The translations under genes were made by a program, and so were the position numbers. The notes under the pieces were generated by a model, which made no database searches, was not told the DNA's origin, and saw only the letters and a list, made by a program, of their open reading frames with translations. Below, one piece after another: positions 33,479-42,706 of a stretch of DNA of 64,000 bases. Location of the stretch: NCBI RefSeq assembly GCF_000292245.2, contig NZ_ALPT02000006.1:16283-80282 (forward strand), in the 5' to 3' direction. Within the stretch, counting starts at the first letter, position 1. Each line of letters opens with the position of its first letter. The DNA is from Alkalihalobacillus alcalophilus ATCC 27647 = CGMCC 1.3604. Lineage in GTDB: Bacteria; Bacillota; Bacilli; Bacillales; Bacillaceae_D.

Positions 33479-34909
33479 TTATTTATAAATCGGTAATGTT
33501 AATAAAAAGCTTGTCCCTTTTTCCGATGATTCTTTTAAAATTAAATCGCCATCCATAGCTTGAGCAATTAATTTACTAAAGGGCAAACCTAATCCCAGAC
33601 CACGTACTTTATATTTCTTTTCCTCGCCCCGGAAAAAACGTTCAAAGATGTTTTTTTGTTCGTCTTCTCGTATTCCTGCCCCGTTATCTTTAACTTCGAT
33701 TTCGAGCTGATTTCCTTTATGCCTTAACAAGATCTCGATTCGAGCCTCCACCTTATCAAATGAATGCTTAGCATTATTTAATAGATTTACGATAATTTGC
33801 TGTAATCTTGCTGAATCTATTTGAATAAATAAATCATTATCTAAAGGTTTCATTACACAATCAACCGGTTCTTCTTGTGTGATTTGCCATTGTTTTACTT
33901 GTTCGTTAATGAGTTGGTTGATCTCCATTTTAGCATTGCGGATCGGAAATTGTTTCGCATGAAGCGAATTAAACTCAACCAAATCACCAATCATATGTTG
34001 GAGACGATTTGTTTCTTTTAGGGAAATTTCAAGGAATTCCTTTGCTTCTTCACCTGTCACCACTTCATCTTTCACTGCTTGTAGCAAGCCACTTATTGAC
34101 GTAACGGGCGTTTTTAATTCATGAGTGACACCTGCTAGTAATTCTTTTCTTAAAGATTCTAGTTGTTCAAGTCGGTCCGTCATATTTTTAAAGGAATCCA
34201 CTAATTCATAGAGTTCCTGTTCGCCTAGTTCATCAGGTAATCGGACATCATATTGTCCTTGCTCGACCTGTTTGGCTGCAAAAGCAACTTGCTCAATCGG
34301 TTTTACAAACTTTTTCGAAAGGAAATAAATTGCAGCCCATCCTAATAACCCTAAACTAATGACAATTATTAAAAGCAATTGATACTCTTGATTGACTTTC
34401 GTTAACACCTCTTTTGATTCGATTAAGACAACCCAGCCGACAAGTTGTTCATAAAAAAGAATCGGTGTTTTGACCATATAATAACTACCTACAGTTGATT
34501 CATCAAAATTCAATTGTTGAACTGTGTTTTCTGAATGAATCAGCTTAGATGGGATGTAAAATCTAAATAATCGCTTTTGATTATCACTGACTGAGACAAT
34601 CGTTCCATCAGGTGCCGTTATATAAATCGTCGGATCACTTTCTAAATTTAACAATTCATTACGCTCTGTTACATAACCAGGAACATCCCCATATTGCTCG
34701 GGCTCTCCACCATTCACCTCAACAAAACGGGAAGCAATTTCCTCTCCAAGCAGCACGGTCATATTTAAACGATGTTCTAAAGTGGTGTGACGAATCCACA
34801 TAACAGATATAATCGAGATAACGATCAACCCAATCACAAGCGTTATCACATAATTTCTCGTCCATAAGTGAAGCAATGTTTTACGTTTTTTCATTTGATT
34901 ATTCAACAC
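33479..34909 (-). CDS. Two-component sensor histidine kinase
   Basis: 476 residues: membrane segments at about 17-37 and 177-197 enclose a ~140-residue extracellular sensor; then HAMP (200-250), HisKA with phospho-His in THELKTPVTS (about 267), and HATPase_c with N box (VNLLNNAKHSF), G1 (EVKDNGAGI) and G2 (GLGLPFSKLIA). Its start overlaps the end of the response regulator gene by 11 bases, so the two form one operon. The stimulus is unknown; hemD lies 20 bases downstream and may be co-transcribed. Confidence 0.92.
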   Translation of the reverse strand: MLNNQMKKRKTLLHLWTRNYVITLVIGLIVISIISVMWIRHTTLEHRLNMTVLLGEEIASRFVEVNGGEPEQYGDVPGYVTERNELLNLESDPTIYITAPDGTIVSVSDNQKRLFRFYIPSKLIHSENTVQQLNFDESTVGSYYMVKTPILFYEQLVGWVVLIESKEVLTKVNQEYQLLLIIVISLGLLGWAAIYFLSKKFVKPIEQVAFAAKQVEQGQYDVRLPDELGEQELYELVDSFKNMTDRLEQLESLRKELLAGVTHELKTPVTSISGLLQAVKDEVVTGEEAKEFLEISLKETNRLQHMIGDLVEFNSLHAKQFPIRNAKMEINQLINEQVKQWQITQEEPVDCVMKPLDNDLFIQIDSARLQQIIVNLLNNAKHSFDKVEARIEILLRHKGNQLEIEVKDNGAGIREDEQKNIFERFFRGEEKKYKVRGLGLGLPFSKLIAQAMDGDLILKESSEKGTSFLLTLPIYK

Positions 34910-35576
34910 GGAATTGATATCCCAAACCTCTTAATGTTCGGATTTCCCCTTGTTCAATTGGCCAGCTTTTTAATTCTTTACGGATTCGTTTAATCGCCAG
35001 ATCAACGGCCCGATCACTGCCATCATAATCTAAACCCCAAACACGATTTAATAATTGCTCACGTGTAAACGTCTGATTTGGATGTTTTGTTAAAAATAAA
35101 AATAAAGAACGATCTCGTGGCGTTAAATCAACTTCCTCATCAAATAGATAAATACGATGTGCTTTATAATCAATCGCCAAATCACCAAAATCGATTTCTT
35201 CATTTTCCCGAAAAGATGGCGACCTTCTTAACACAGCTTGAATTCTCGCAATCACTTCATCCCCGATAAATGGTTTCGTAATGTAATCATCAGCCCCTTC
35301 ATGTAAGCCTAACAATTTATCTTGAACATCATCTAATGCCGTCAGCATAATAACTGGGCACATAGAACACTCTCTAATTTCCTTTAACAATTCCCAACCA
35401 TTTTTATAAGGCAGCATGACATCAAGGAGCACTAAATCAGGTCTAAACGATAAAAAAACGTCTAACGCTTCCTTCCCATCATAAACTTGTTCGACTTGAT
35501 AGCCCGCTTTTTTTGTATAAGCTTTTAACACTTGGCTTATCGCTTTTTCGTCTTCTATAATTAAAATCCGTTCCAT
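34899..35576 (-). CDS. OmpR/PhoB-family response regulator
   Basis: 225 residues. Receiver domain with acidic pocket IIEDE, phospho-acceptor Asp 52 in LVLLDVMLP and Lys in YITKPF, then a winged-helix DNA-binding domain (DFGDLAIDYKAHRIYL to the end, GLGYQFRVE). It is the partner of the adjacent kinase. The ATG at 35576 follows GGAAG by about ten bases; the in-frame ATG at 35606 has no clear ribosome site. Confidence 0.93.
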   Translation of the reverse strand: MERILIIEDEKAISQVLKAYTKKAGYQVEQVYDGKEALDVFLSFRPDLVLLDVMLPYKNGWELLKEIRECSMCPVIMLTALDDVQDKLLGLHEGADDYITKPFIGDEVIARIQAVLRRSPSFRENEEIDFGDLAIDYKAHRIYLFDEEVDLTPRDRSLFLFLTKHPNQTFTREQLLNRVWGLDYDGSDRAVDLAIKRIRKELKSWPIEQGEIRTLRGLGYQFRVE

Positions 35577-35648
35577 CCTTACGCCACTTCCTTGGTTTAT
35601 TCTCATTGCATTTATTTCAGTATAAACCTTGTATAAGTCAATGAAATG

Positions 35649-36800
35649 TCAACTTGTTGATTGGATTGCTTCCTTCGCTAATAATTGAATCGTCATATCA
35701 TCCATTGGTGGGTTATGCAATCCCGCTCGGACATCACGATAATAGCGTTGTAAGGGCGAATCCATTTTTAAACTTTGGGCACCAACAACACGCATTGCTA
35801 AATCAACCACTTGAATCGCTTGATTGACGACGACATGTTTTACTGCTCCTAAATCAGCTTGTAAATGCTCCCGACTTTCTTTGACTGTTTGATCCCATTT
35901 ATTCGATACTGAGAAAAGAAAAGCTTCTGACTGACGAATGAGTAATTCGGCTTCCCCAATTTTTGCTTGTACATTCGGCAATTCACTGATCGTTTGCTGA
36001 ATACTATTGGGGGAATAGTTTTTCGCAAACTCAATCGCATATCGATGAGCGGCTTTCGCAATTCCTAAATAACAAGCCGGAATATGTAAAAGCCACCCCG
36101 CTGCTTTTTTTCGTTCAATATATTCAACCATCCTATGTAAATCAAGTTTTACGTCCGTTAAATGTAAATCATGACTTGCTGTCGCTCTCATCGCTAGCAT
36201 ATTCCACGTTTCCTCAATTTTTAGTCCAGCAGTATCTTTTGAAATGAGAAAATTCGCGACTTTATCTTCGTCTTCAATCGTTGCCGAAACAAGGAAATAA
36301 TCCAATGCAGGAGCCATCGTTGTAAATGTTTTTTGTCCATTAATCAACCATTTACCAGCTTCTTTTCGTGCGGTTGTTGTTGGTTTTCCACCCCTAGTTG
36401 GACTGCCTGTAGCCGCTTCTGTTGCTGCCGCATTAATTAAAGCTCCCTTTTCCACCACGTCTTTGATTAACGAGTGGTAAGTATTTGAATCCCATCTCCG
36501 ATAATCTCGTAATTGCAACATGAGCCCCATATGCCATCCAATTGCAAGTGACGTGGCCCCATCCTTTTCAGCTATTAACATTTGATACTGAAGCCACTCG
36601 CTTAAAGAAACCCCATAACCTCCATCTTCCTTGGCAACATTATACTTCGGATAACCAATCTCTTTAAGCTTTTTAATATTTTCAAAAGGGAATCGAGCTT
36701 GTTCGTCATTTTTTTTAGAATAAAGAGGGAAATCAGCTATCGCCTTACTTAAAAGCTCATGACGTTCTTCTTTTGTCGGGATTAATGCTTCTGTATTCAT
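35649..36800 (-). CDS. Acyl-CoA dehydrogenase-fold flavoprotein (YdbM/SfnB-like)
   Basis: 383 residues with the three ACAD domains: helical N-terminus, central barrel with AATEAATGSPTRGG and WLINGQKTFTTMAPALDYF (flavin/substrate contacts), and C-terminal helices ending VVDLAMRVVGAQSLKMDSPL and YYRDVRAGLHNPP. The sequence resembles YdbM, SfnB and DszC relatives that act on sulfur compounds as well as true acyl-CoA dehydrogenases. The usual catalytic Glu cannot be placed with certainty. A sulfur role is possible given the block at 7-19 kb, but it lies 17 kb away. GGGAGTGG precedes the ATG at 36800. Confidence 0.82.
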   Translation of the reverse strand: MNTEALIPTKEERHELLSKAIADFPLYSKKNDEQARFPFENIKKLKEIGYPKYNVAKEDGGYGVSLSEWLQYQMLIAEKDGATSLAIGWHMGLMLQLRDYRRWDSNTYHSLIKDVVEKGALINAAATEAATGSPTRGGKPTTTARKEAGKWLINGQKTFTTMAPALDYFLVSATIEDEDKVANFLISKDTAGLKIEETWNMLAMRATASHDLHLTDVKLDLHRMVEYIERKKAAGWLLHIPACYLGIAKAAHRYAIEFAKNYSPNSIQQTISELPNVQAKIGEAELLIRQSEAFLFSVSNKWDQTVKESREHLQADLGAVKHVVVNQAIQVVDLAMRVVGAQSLKMDSPLQRYYRDVRAGLHNPPMDDMTIQLLAKEAIQSTS

Positions 36801-36829
36801 CTGTCCACTCCCTTTTAAAATCAACTTTC

Positions 36830-37645
36830 TTATTTTGATATTTGTTCTAATTGTTCGATTCGATTAAAGATGGCTTCCATTGGCACTGCTAACCCGACTG
36901 ATTCACTATTATTGTCGAAAGTCGGAATCGTTCTCGCATAAACAACACCAACGACCTCTCCACCTTCGTTAATAACCGGACTCCCGCTGTGACCAGGATA
37001 AATAGGATTCGAAATTCTTAATACATCATAGCCATCTCTTTCCTCCATCATTGTCCCTTTATTCGCAATTTGGGCTTGCAACAATGGATTCCCAATCACA
37101 TAAATCACATCTTCCTGTTCACTTTTCTCCGTACTTAACGTTAAATATGGCAATTCTTCGCCTTCTATTTTAAGTAGTGCAACGTCTAAATCTTGATCAC
37201 GCGTTACCCTTTCTGCCATATAGGATTGTCCATCTGGTAAATGAACCGCAACTCCACCTCTATTATCAACGACATGATCATTTGTTAAGATATAACCATC
37301 TGCTGAAATAACAAAACCTGTTCCTCTGCTAGCTCCATTTTGAATAAGCACCACCGCATCCTGACTTTGGTTCACAATTTCATCCTCTGATAATTGTTCA
37401 GAAGCTTGCCTTAACCTCAAACTATCGATATTAAATAAATCAAACCAAACCGCAAAAACTTGAAAAAGTAGCCCAAAACTAAGTAGCACAGCAACACTAG
37501 TATATATAAACCTCTTTTTTTTCCTTCGTTTTTCTTTGTCTTTTGGGTCTTCCTCTTCCTCCAAAAAAGCTTCTAACGGCGGCTCTTCATATTCAACCTG
37601 TTCTACTTCCTTTTTATTTATATTTGATCCATCATCTTTTGTCAC
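36830..37645 (-). CDS. Membrane-anchored trypsin-like serine protease without PDZ
   Basis: 271 residues: an acidic then basic cytoplasmic tail (1-45), one membrane helix (46-70), and an extracellular S1C protease domain with His 124 (TNDHVVD), Asp 154 (DLDVALL) and Ser 220 (YPGHSGSPV). There is no PDZ domain, unlike the HtrA at 3819. It starts with GTG, with AAAGGAG upstream. A TATAAT lies at 37668-37673, and mobile element B begins 11 bases beyond it, so the original -35 region has been replaced by the end of the element. Confidence 0.88.
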   Translation of the reverse strand: MTKDDGSNINKKEVEQVEYEEPPLEAFLEEEEDPKDKEKRRKKKRFIYTSVAVLLSFGLLFQVFAVWFDLFNIDSLRLRQASEQLSEDEIVNQSQDAVVLIQNGASRGTGFVISADGYILTNDHVVDNRGGVAVHLPDGQSYMAERVTRDQDLDVALLKIEGEELPYLTLSTEKSEQEDVIYVIGNPLLQAQIANKGTMMEERDGYDVLRISNPIYPGHSGSPVINEGGEVVGVVYARTIPTFDNNSESVGLAVPMEAIFNRIEQLEQISK

Positions 37646-37845
37646 AAAAACGCTCCTTTTATTCGGTATTATATACTTATTCTCTCAACTTTCGCATCTA
37701 GAAAACCCGTTCAACTAGTTGGCAGAGCGAATAGAAGTTCTTAAACAAATACCCTTAACACGTTTGAAAAGCGAGAACGTACTATCACACCAAACGGATA
37801 AACTGTGCAGTAAGAAAAAATTATAGACCCTCCGGCTGTCGCTCC

Positions 37846-37950
37846 CAAAACCATACTCCGCGTCCTGCGGGAACCTTGCGAGCCTCCTCGGCAAGCCTTG
37901 CGGGGTCTCACTCCACGGTTTATTCCCGCGGGAGTCTCCGTATGGTTTTG
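37846..37950 (-). repeat. GC-rich hairpin unit B1
   Basis: Same as unit A1 except one base (CTCACTCC for CTCGCTCC, which turns a G-C pair of the inner stem into a mismatch or wobble). The 11-bp outer stem is intact. Confidence 0.85.
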
Positions 37951-38241
37951 TCCGCTAAGTGTGGTGGAGAGGTTTGATGATATCGCCATTCTCAATTAGC
38001 TATTTCTAACGCAGAAGGACCTTCTTCTTCACTTTGTTAGTTATGAAAAGACAGGATTCCAATCGAAATAAGCTCGCTAGTCTAGCTAACGTACAGAGCA
38101 TCAACACGGATTTATTTACAACTGTAACGGAATGAGTCATGGAAGGAGAAAAATCATTCTCAAGCTACTGTATTTTGAAGTATTGTCTGTTTTTTATTCC
38201 ATGAGAAAACGAACCTAGATTCGATTCCATTATCTAGCGGA

Positions 38242-38347
38242 CAAATAGACACGGAGACTCCCGCAGGAATAAACCGTCCAATGAGACCCCGCAAGCGTGC
38301 TGAGGAGGCTCATGAGGTTCTCGGCAAGGACGCGGAGTGTCTGTTTG
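38242..38347 (+). repeat. GC-rich hairpin unit B2
   Basis: Outer stem CAAATAGACAC with GTGTCTGTTTG; the single change from unit A2 turns one C-G pair into a U-G wobble, so the stem still forms. Confidence 0.85.
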
Positions 38348-38560
38348 GGAGCGACCGCCGAAGCGCTTCATTTTAGTGAACAGTTTCCTTCAACAGCCTA
38401 CGAAGAGATGTGTTCAGACTGTCAACGATTGAACCAAATCAATCTCTATCAACGGTTAAGGGTCAATCATACGCTGCGAAAGTTGAGTTATTCTTATATT
38501 ACCACTTCTAAAAAGCAGACGAATAGCGAATCGCTTGAAAAGTTCTGAAAGTTGAAATGA

Positions 38561-38589
38561 TTGCTCTAAAGAATCGAGAGCGATACAAT
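38561..38589 (+). promoter_or_regulatory. Sigma-A promoter of yojF-bshB2
   Basis: TTGCTC (38561-38566), 17-base spacer, TACAAT (38584-38589), about 42 bases before the yojF start, whose ribosome site is AGGAGG. It lies 67 bases beyond the end of element B, so the promoter was spared by the insertion. Confidence 0.65.
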
Positions 38590-38630
38590 AATTAATAAAT
38601 GATTGATGATTTTTTTTAGGAGGTTAAACG

Positions 38631-38984
38631 ATGGAACCGATCGTCCATAAAACAGAAGTTCAAAGCTTACTTAATTCATTTGCTAACAGACCCCAATACC
38701 TTCATTTAGAAACAACAAACGGAGCTTATGCCACCCATAATGATCAAAACTTCTTCTCTGCCAGTGCTTATATTCGTAATGCTCAGATTACATATGAACA
38801 TGGAAAAATAGCCGGTGATGGTCCCTATCGCGTTGGCTTAAAATTAGCAGGAATTGGTTGGGTATATGCAGAAGGCTTAACTCACTTTGAAAAAGATGAA
38901 AACGGGCGCTTATTAATGGCTGGCCACGGCTCTGATGGAAAACTAGCCGTTTCCTTACAAATTAGCGAAACCCCTTTTGAGTGA
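38631..38984 (+). CDS. yojF: YojF-family protein
   Basis: 117 residues of the YojF family (DUF1806), a small protein encoded directly upstream of the bacillithiol deacetylase gene in many bacilli. It has a compact beta-rich pattern (YLHLETTNGAYATH, ISYE-like strands, GPYRVGLKLAGIGWVYAEGL). Its function is unproven; gene order suggests a link to bacillithiol. AGGAGG lies eight bases before the ATG. It ends 16 bases before bshB2. Confidence 0.9.
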   Translation: MEPIVHKTEVQSLLNSFANRPQYLHLETTNGAYATHNDQNFFSASAYIRNAQITYEHGKIAGDGPYRVGLKLAGIGWVYAEGLTHFEKDENGRLLMAGHGSDGKLAVSLQISETPFE

Positions 38985-39000
38985 AAGGAGAAGAAATAAA

Positions 39001-39672
39001 ATGGAAAATGAAAGACATGTGCTCGTAGTTTTCCCCCATCCTGATGATGAGGCGTTCGGTGTTTCTGGTACCATTTCTGCTTATCGTGCCAAACAAATCC
39101 CCGTAACCTATGCTTGCCTTACCCTTGGTGAAATGGGGAGAAATTTAGGAAATCCACCATTTGCTACAAGAGAATCATTACCAGCGATTCGAAAAAAAGA
39201 ACTGGAACAAGCAGCTGCTGCGATGAAGATTGATGATTTACGAATGCTTGGTTTCCGTGATAAAACAATCGAATTTGAAGATGATGAAAAAATGGTACAG
39301 GTTGTCACTGACTTAATTGCAGAGTTAAATCCATCTTTAGTGATTACTTTCTATCCAGAGTATGCTGTCCACCCCGACCACGATGCGACAGGTCGAGCAG
39401 TTATCGAAGCAATAAGACGTCTAGACAAATCAGCACGACCAAAAGTATATTGTCTCGCTTTTTCAAACGGACATGAAGAAGAAATCGGCCCACCTAATCT
39501 TTTAAACGATGTCTCGGCGTTTGCCGAACAAAAACTAAATACGATGCGCGCTCATATTTCACAAACCGCTTGGATGTTAGCAGAGCTTGAGCCGAAAATT
39601 ATCGCCAAGGAAGCAGCAGCGTTAGAGTGGTTACATTATGAACGGTTTTGGGTTTATCCTTTTAACGATTAA
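39001..39672 (+). CDS. bshB2: Bacillithiol biosynthesis deacetylase BshB2
   Basis: 223-residue PIG-L/LmbE-type zinc deacetylase that removes acetate from GlcNAc-malate in bacillithiol synthesis; YojG homologue. Zinc ligands are in FPHPDDEAFG (His, Asp-Asp) and YAVHPDHDATGRAV. The ATG at 39001 has AAAGGAG nine bases upstream; an in-frame start within yojF lacks a good site. In B. subtilis BshB2 backs up BshB1. With ytxJ at 46 kb it shows that this organism uses bacillithiol as its low-mass thiol. Confidence 0.94.
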   Translation: MENERHVLVVFPHPDDEAFGVSGTISAYRAKQIPVTYACLTLGEMGRNLGNPPFATRESLPAIRKKELEQAAAAMKIDDLRMLGFRDKTIEFEDDEKMVQVVTDLIAELNPSLVITFYPEYAVHPDHDATGRAVIEAIRRLDKSARPKVYCLAFSNGHEEEIGPPNLLNDVSAFAEQKLNTMRAHISQTAWMLAELEPKIIAKEAAALEWLHYERFWVYPFND

Positions 39673-39675
39673 TAA

Positions 39676-39726
39676 AAAAAGCTCCTCAAAAGTCATTTTA
39701 AACTTTGAGGAGCCTTAATTTTTTTA
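39676..39726. terminator. Bidirectional terminator between bshB2 and the chemoreceptor gene
   Basis: GCTCCTCAAAAGT pairs with ACTTTGAGGAGC around CATTTTAA; T runs on both strands serve the convergent genes. Confidence 0.9.
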
Positions 39727-41475
39727 TAAGCGAAATTTCGCCATTTGTTGTTTTAATTGATCAATCGAATCTTTCAGTAAGGTCGTATTTTCAACGACAA
39801 TTTCTGTTGAATCATTTTGTTGACTGACTGAACGTGAAGCGACTTCAATACTAGCTGTCGTTTGTTCAGTTGCAGCAGCTAATTGATTGACCGCCTCTTG
39901 AATACCGAAGCTCTCGGTTGCCATCGCCGAAATTTGTTCGGTAATAACCTTAATTTCTTCACCCATTGAGTGGATCGAACGTTCAATATTTTGAATATCT
40001 TGACCAGTACGCTCCACCATCTCCATCCCATCCTGTGTTTCATGATTCACCGCCAACAACACATTACTTACTCGGTCAGTCTCATTTTGAACACTTGAAG
40101 TAATCGTGACGATTTTTTCAATCGAATTACTCACTTCATTTGAAAGCTTGCGGATTTCATTCGCCACTACCGCAAAACCTTTCCCCACATCTCCAGCTCT
40201 TGCTGCTTCAATAGAGGCATTTAAAGCTAATAGATTTGTTTGGTCTGCTACGCCACGAATCACATCAACAATTTGATTAATTTCGGAAGAACGTTTCGCA
40301 AGAAGTTTGATATTATCAGTTGCTTCCTCGATCGTTTGGTGAATATGGTTCATCTTTTTAATCGAATTTTGCATTTTGGTGTTCCCGTTATTTGTAAGCT
40401 CGATAATACCTTCTGATGAAGTACGAATGTTTTTCCCTGATGAATCAATCGTATTAATTTGGTTATTAAACGTCGTCGCTGATTGTGAAATATCAAAAGT
40501 CGTCGAAGTTTGTTCTTCAGAAACGGCTAATAACTGATTAAGAGTATCGGTTATTTGCATACTTTCTTCATTTAAACTGACCGCTGATTGATCTAAACTT
40601 TGACCTTGGTTATTAACATCATTGGAAACTTCCCTTAATTGATTAACTACCTCTACTAAACTTATTTGCATTTGATTCAGAGAAGCACCTATCACAGCAA
40701 ACTCATCTTTGCCACGAATTTGTAAAGGTTGTACGGTTAAGTCACCGTCAGCAATTTTCTGACTAAAGTGTAATGTTTCTTTTAAGGAACGTTTAACCAT
40801 TCGATTAATAGAGAAAATTAAAGCGACTCCAACAATTAAAGATAAAATAAAAGCAGCAACCGTAAGCGTAATCGTAAAATCAATTTGTGCTCTTGCGTTG
40901 GCCGCATCAGCAACCCTTTTATCATCTACAATTTCTTTTAATTCTGATAACGCACCAACCGTTTGGTCTCTTAACCGTTCAATTCGTGTGTATGTATAGC
41001 TTTGAAAAGCTTGATTATTCAACATCCGTTCATCAAGAACATCATTTTGAAAAATCGAAGTAATTTGTTCCTGATTTCCTTGAGCATAATTTAACTTGTT
41101 TAACATTTCTCGCTCATCCAAAAATGGCTCGATTTCAGCAACTAAATGTGATAAATGCTCTGAATTTTCCTCAAAAGTCTGAATCGTTAATTCATCGCTT
41201 CGATTAATATAACTTAATGTAAGCATAATCAAATCTTGATACACATCACTCATTTCTGAAATCATCGCAGACCTATCTGCACTTCTTTCAAATTGAGTCA
41301 TTTCACCTTTAATTTGATTAAGACTTATGACAACTAGAATACAAGTTACACAAAAGAGCATGATGGTAATCATAAAAGCAAAACCATACTTAGCACCTAG
41401 CTTCAAATTCCGCCAAAAAAAGAGCCGTTCAAAGGAAAATTTAAAGCCCCTTTTCCCTTTCCTTTTTTTCATCAT
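39724..41475 (-). CDS. Methyl-accepting chemotaxis protein
   Basis: 583 residues: basic cytoplasmic start, membrane helix at about 27-50, four-helix-bundle sensor (50-190), second membrane helix (about 195-218), HAMP (220-272), and a long coiled-coil signalling domain whose hairpin tip is ARAGDVGKGFAVVANEIRKL. Gln/Glu-rich methylation helices flank it. It couples an unknown ligand to CheA/CheW. Start: tandem ATGs at 41475 and 41472, preceded by GGGAGGAGG. No chemotaxis genes are adjacent, as usual for orphan receptors. Confidence 0.94.
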   Translation of the reverse strand: MMKKRKGKRGFKFSFERLFFWRNLKLGAKYGFAFMITIMLFCVTCILVVISLNQIKGEMTQFERSADRSAMISEMSDVYQDLIMLTLSYINRSDELTIQTFEENSEHLSHLVAEIEPFLDEREMLNKLNYAQGNQEQITSIFQNDVLDERMLNNQAFQSYTYTRIERLRDQTVGALSELKEIVDDKRVADAANARAQIDFTITLTVAAFILSLIVGVALIFSINRMVKRSLKETLHFSQKIADGDLTVQPLQIRGKDEFAVIGASLNQMQISLVEVVNQLREVSNDVNNQGQSLDQSAVSLNEESMQITDTLNQLLAVSEEQTSTTFDISQSATTFNNQINTIDSSGKNIRTSSEGIIELTNNGNTKMQNSIKKMNHIHQTIEEATDNIKLLAKRSSEINQIVDVIRGVADQTNLLALNASIEAARAGDVGKGFAVVANEIRKLSNEVSNSIEKIVTITSSVQNETDRVSNVLLAVNHETQDGMEMVERTGQDIQNIERSIHSMGEEIKVITEQISAMATESFGIQEAVNQLAAATEQTTASIEVASRSVSQQNDSTEIVVENTTLLKDSIDQLKQQMAKFRL

Positions 41476-41791
41476 TATCCTCCTCCCTATCATACCAATG
41501 TAAAATTAACGAGCTTTTCTCCTATATTTTATATGAACCGTGTCATTTATACTATTATTTTTTTCACTTTTTTGCATTGTTTTTTGCCTAAACTCAATAT
41601 AAATCAATAATAACCAATTCTTTAGACCTATTCCTCTTTAAATTAATTGTTCTGAAGTTCTTTTCTATGAATTTGTTTACTGGTAGCTTTTTTCTTTCAT
41701 TATTCTGCTTATACGAGCAAAACCGTTCGTTTTTCATGATATAATGAACACTAAATGAAGATTATTAAAGACGTTAGAGGGGTTACTTAAA
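41476..41791. other. Intergenic region between divergent chemoreceptor and ypcP genes
   Basis: 316 bases. The only clear element is an extended -10 promoter for ypcP, TGATATAAT (41737-41745, plus strand). No RNA structure or ORF was recognised. The first ~170 bases are AT-rich and presumably hold the chemoreceptor promoter. Confidence 0.5.
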
Positions 41792-42706
41792 ATGAACGAA
41801 CATAATAAATTATTAGTCGTAGATGGTTTTAATCTATTAAGCCGTGGCTATTTTGCGACTTCATACGGTCGTGAAGAAGAGCAGTTAAGCAAAAATTCAA
41901 ATGGCCAATATACAAATGGATTACGAGTCTTTTTTCAAAAGCTCTTTCAACTTGTCCGCTTAGAACCTATATCACATATGGTTGTTGCATGGGATGTGAA
42001 ACGGGAAGAGTCGATTCGACGCCAATATGCTCCTGATTATAAAGCAACTCGTGGAGAATTACCGAATGCCCTTATTCAACAATATGAAACATGTACTACT
42101 ATTTTAGACGAAATAGGAATTGCTCAATTAACCATCTCTCCTTATGAAGCAGATGATATCATTGGGTGTTTAACACAGATGTGGAAAAAACAATTCGAAG
42201 CGCCTTGTGCCATTTATAGTAACGATCGTGATTTATTGCAACTCATTAACGAATCCACCACGCAAATCATTGCGACAAAAGCGGGTGAAGTCCATTATAG
42301 TTTAGCTGATTTTGAAAAGGACTATCAGATCACTCCGGCACAATGGATTGACGTCAAAGCCTTATTAGGGGACAAAAGTGATAATATCCCGGGTTGTGCA
42401 GGTGTTGGTGAAAAATCTGCTTTGCCATTAATTCAAACGTATCAAACCGTCGAGAACTTATATGAGGTTTTATCGAGAAATGAAGTTGATCCTAGCTATA
42501 AACGCTACTTTAAAAAGCTAGAAGCCGGCTTTGAATCAGTTGTTCTCAGTAAAAAACTAGCCACGATTATTTGTGAAATTGAAGAATTACAATCTTATAT
42601 TTTTGATGAGGCGAAACTACCTTCTGAACCTGCTACGGTTGAAAATGTTTTAAACAGCTATGAATTGAAAATCACTTATAATCCAGCCCATTCTGCCCAT
42701 GTTTAA
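41792..42706 (+). CDS. ypcP: 5'-3' exonuclease, YpcP family
   Basis: 304 residues, FEN/5'-nuclease fold like the N-terminal domain of DNA polymerase I. Metal-binding Asp clusters are LVVDGFNLLSRGYF, WDVKREESIRRQYAPDYKA, YEADDIIGCL, YSNDRDLLQL and the helix-three-turn-helix GDKSDNIPGCAGVGEKSA. It removes RNA primers and flaps during DNA replication or repair. GAGGGG lies eight bases before the ATG. Overlaps the downstream hydrolase gene by eight bases. Confidence 0.94.
   Translation: MNEHNKLLVVDGFNLLSRGYFATSYGREEEQLSKNSNGQYTNGLRVFFQKLFQLVRLEPISHMVVAWDVKREESIRRQYAPDYKATRGELPNALIQQYETCTTILDEIGIAQLTISPYEADDIIGCLTQMWKKQFEAPCAIYSNDRDLLQLINESTTQIIATKAGEVHYSLADFEKDYQITPAQWIDVKALLGDKSDNIPGCAGVGEKSALPLIQTYQTVENLYEVLSRNEVDPSYKRYFKKLEAGFESVVLSKKLATIICEIEELQSYIFDEAKLPSEPATVENVLNSYELKITYNPAHSAHV

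Larger units (their letters stand above)
37684..38487. mobile_element. Non-coding mobile element, copy B (804 bp)
   Basis: Flanked by perfect 7-bp direct repeats TTATTCT (37677-37683 and 38488-38494). Terminal inverted repeats are CTCAACTTTCGCA at the left and TGCGAAAGTTGAG at the right (13 of 13 complementary). It contains hairpin units 37846-37950 (minus) and 38242-38347 (plus). The left arm matches copy A's left arm; the right arm matches copy A's outer right arm and, inverted, copy C's left arm. It lies between the divergent protease and yojF genes. This is the best-preserved copy. Confidence 0.92.
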
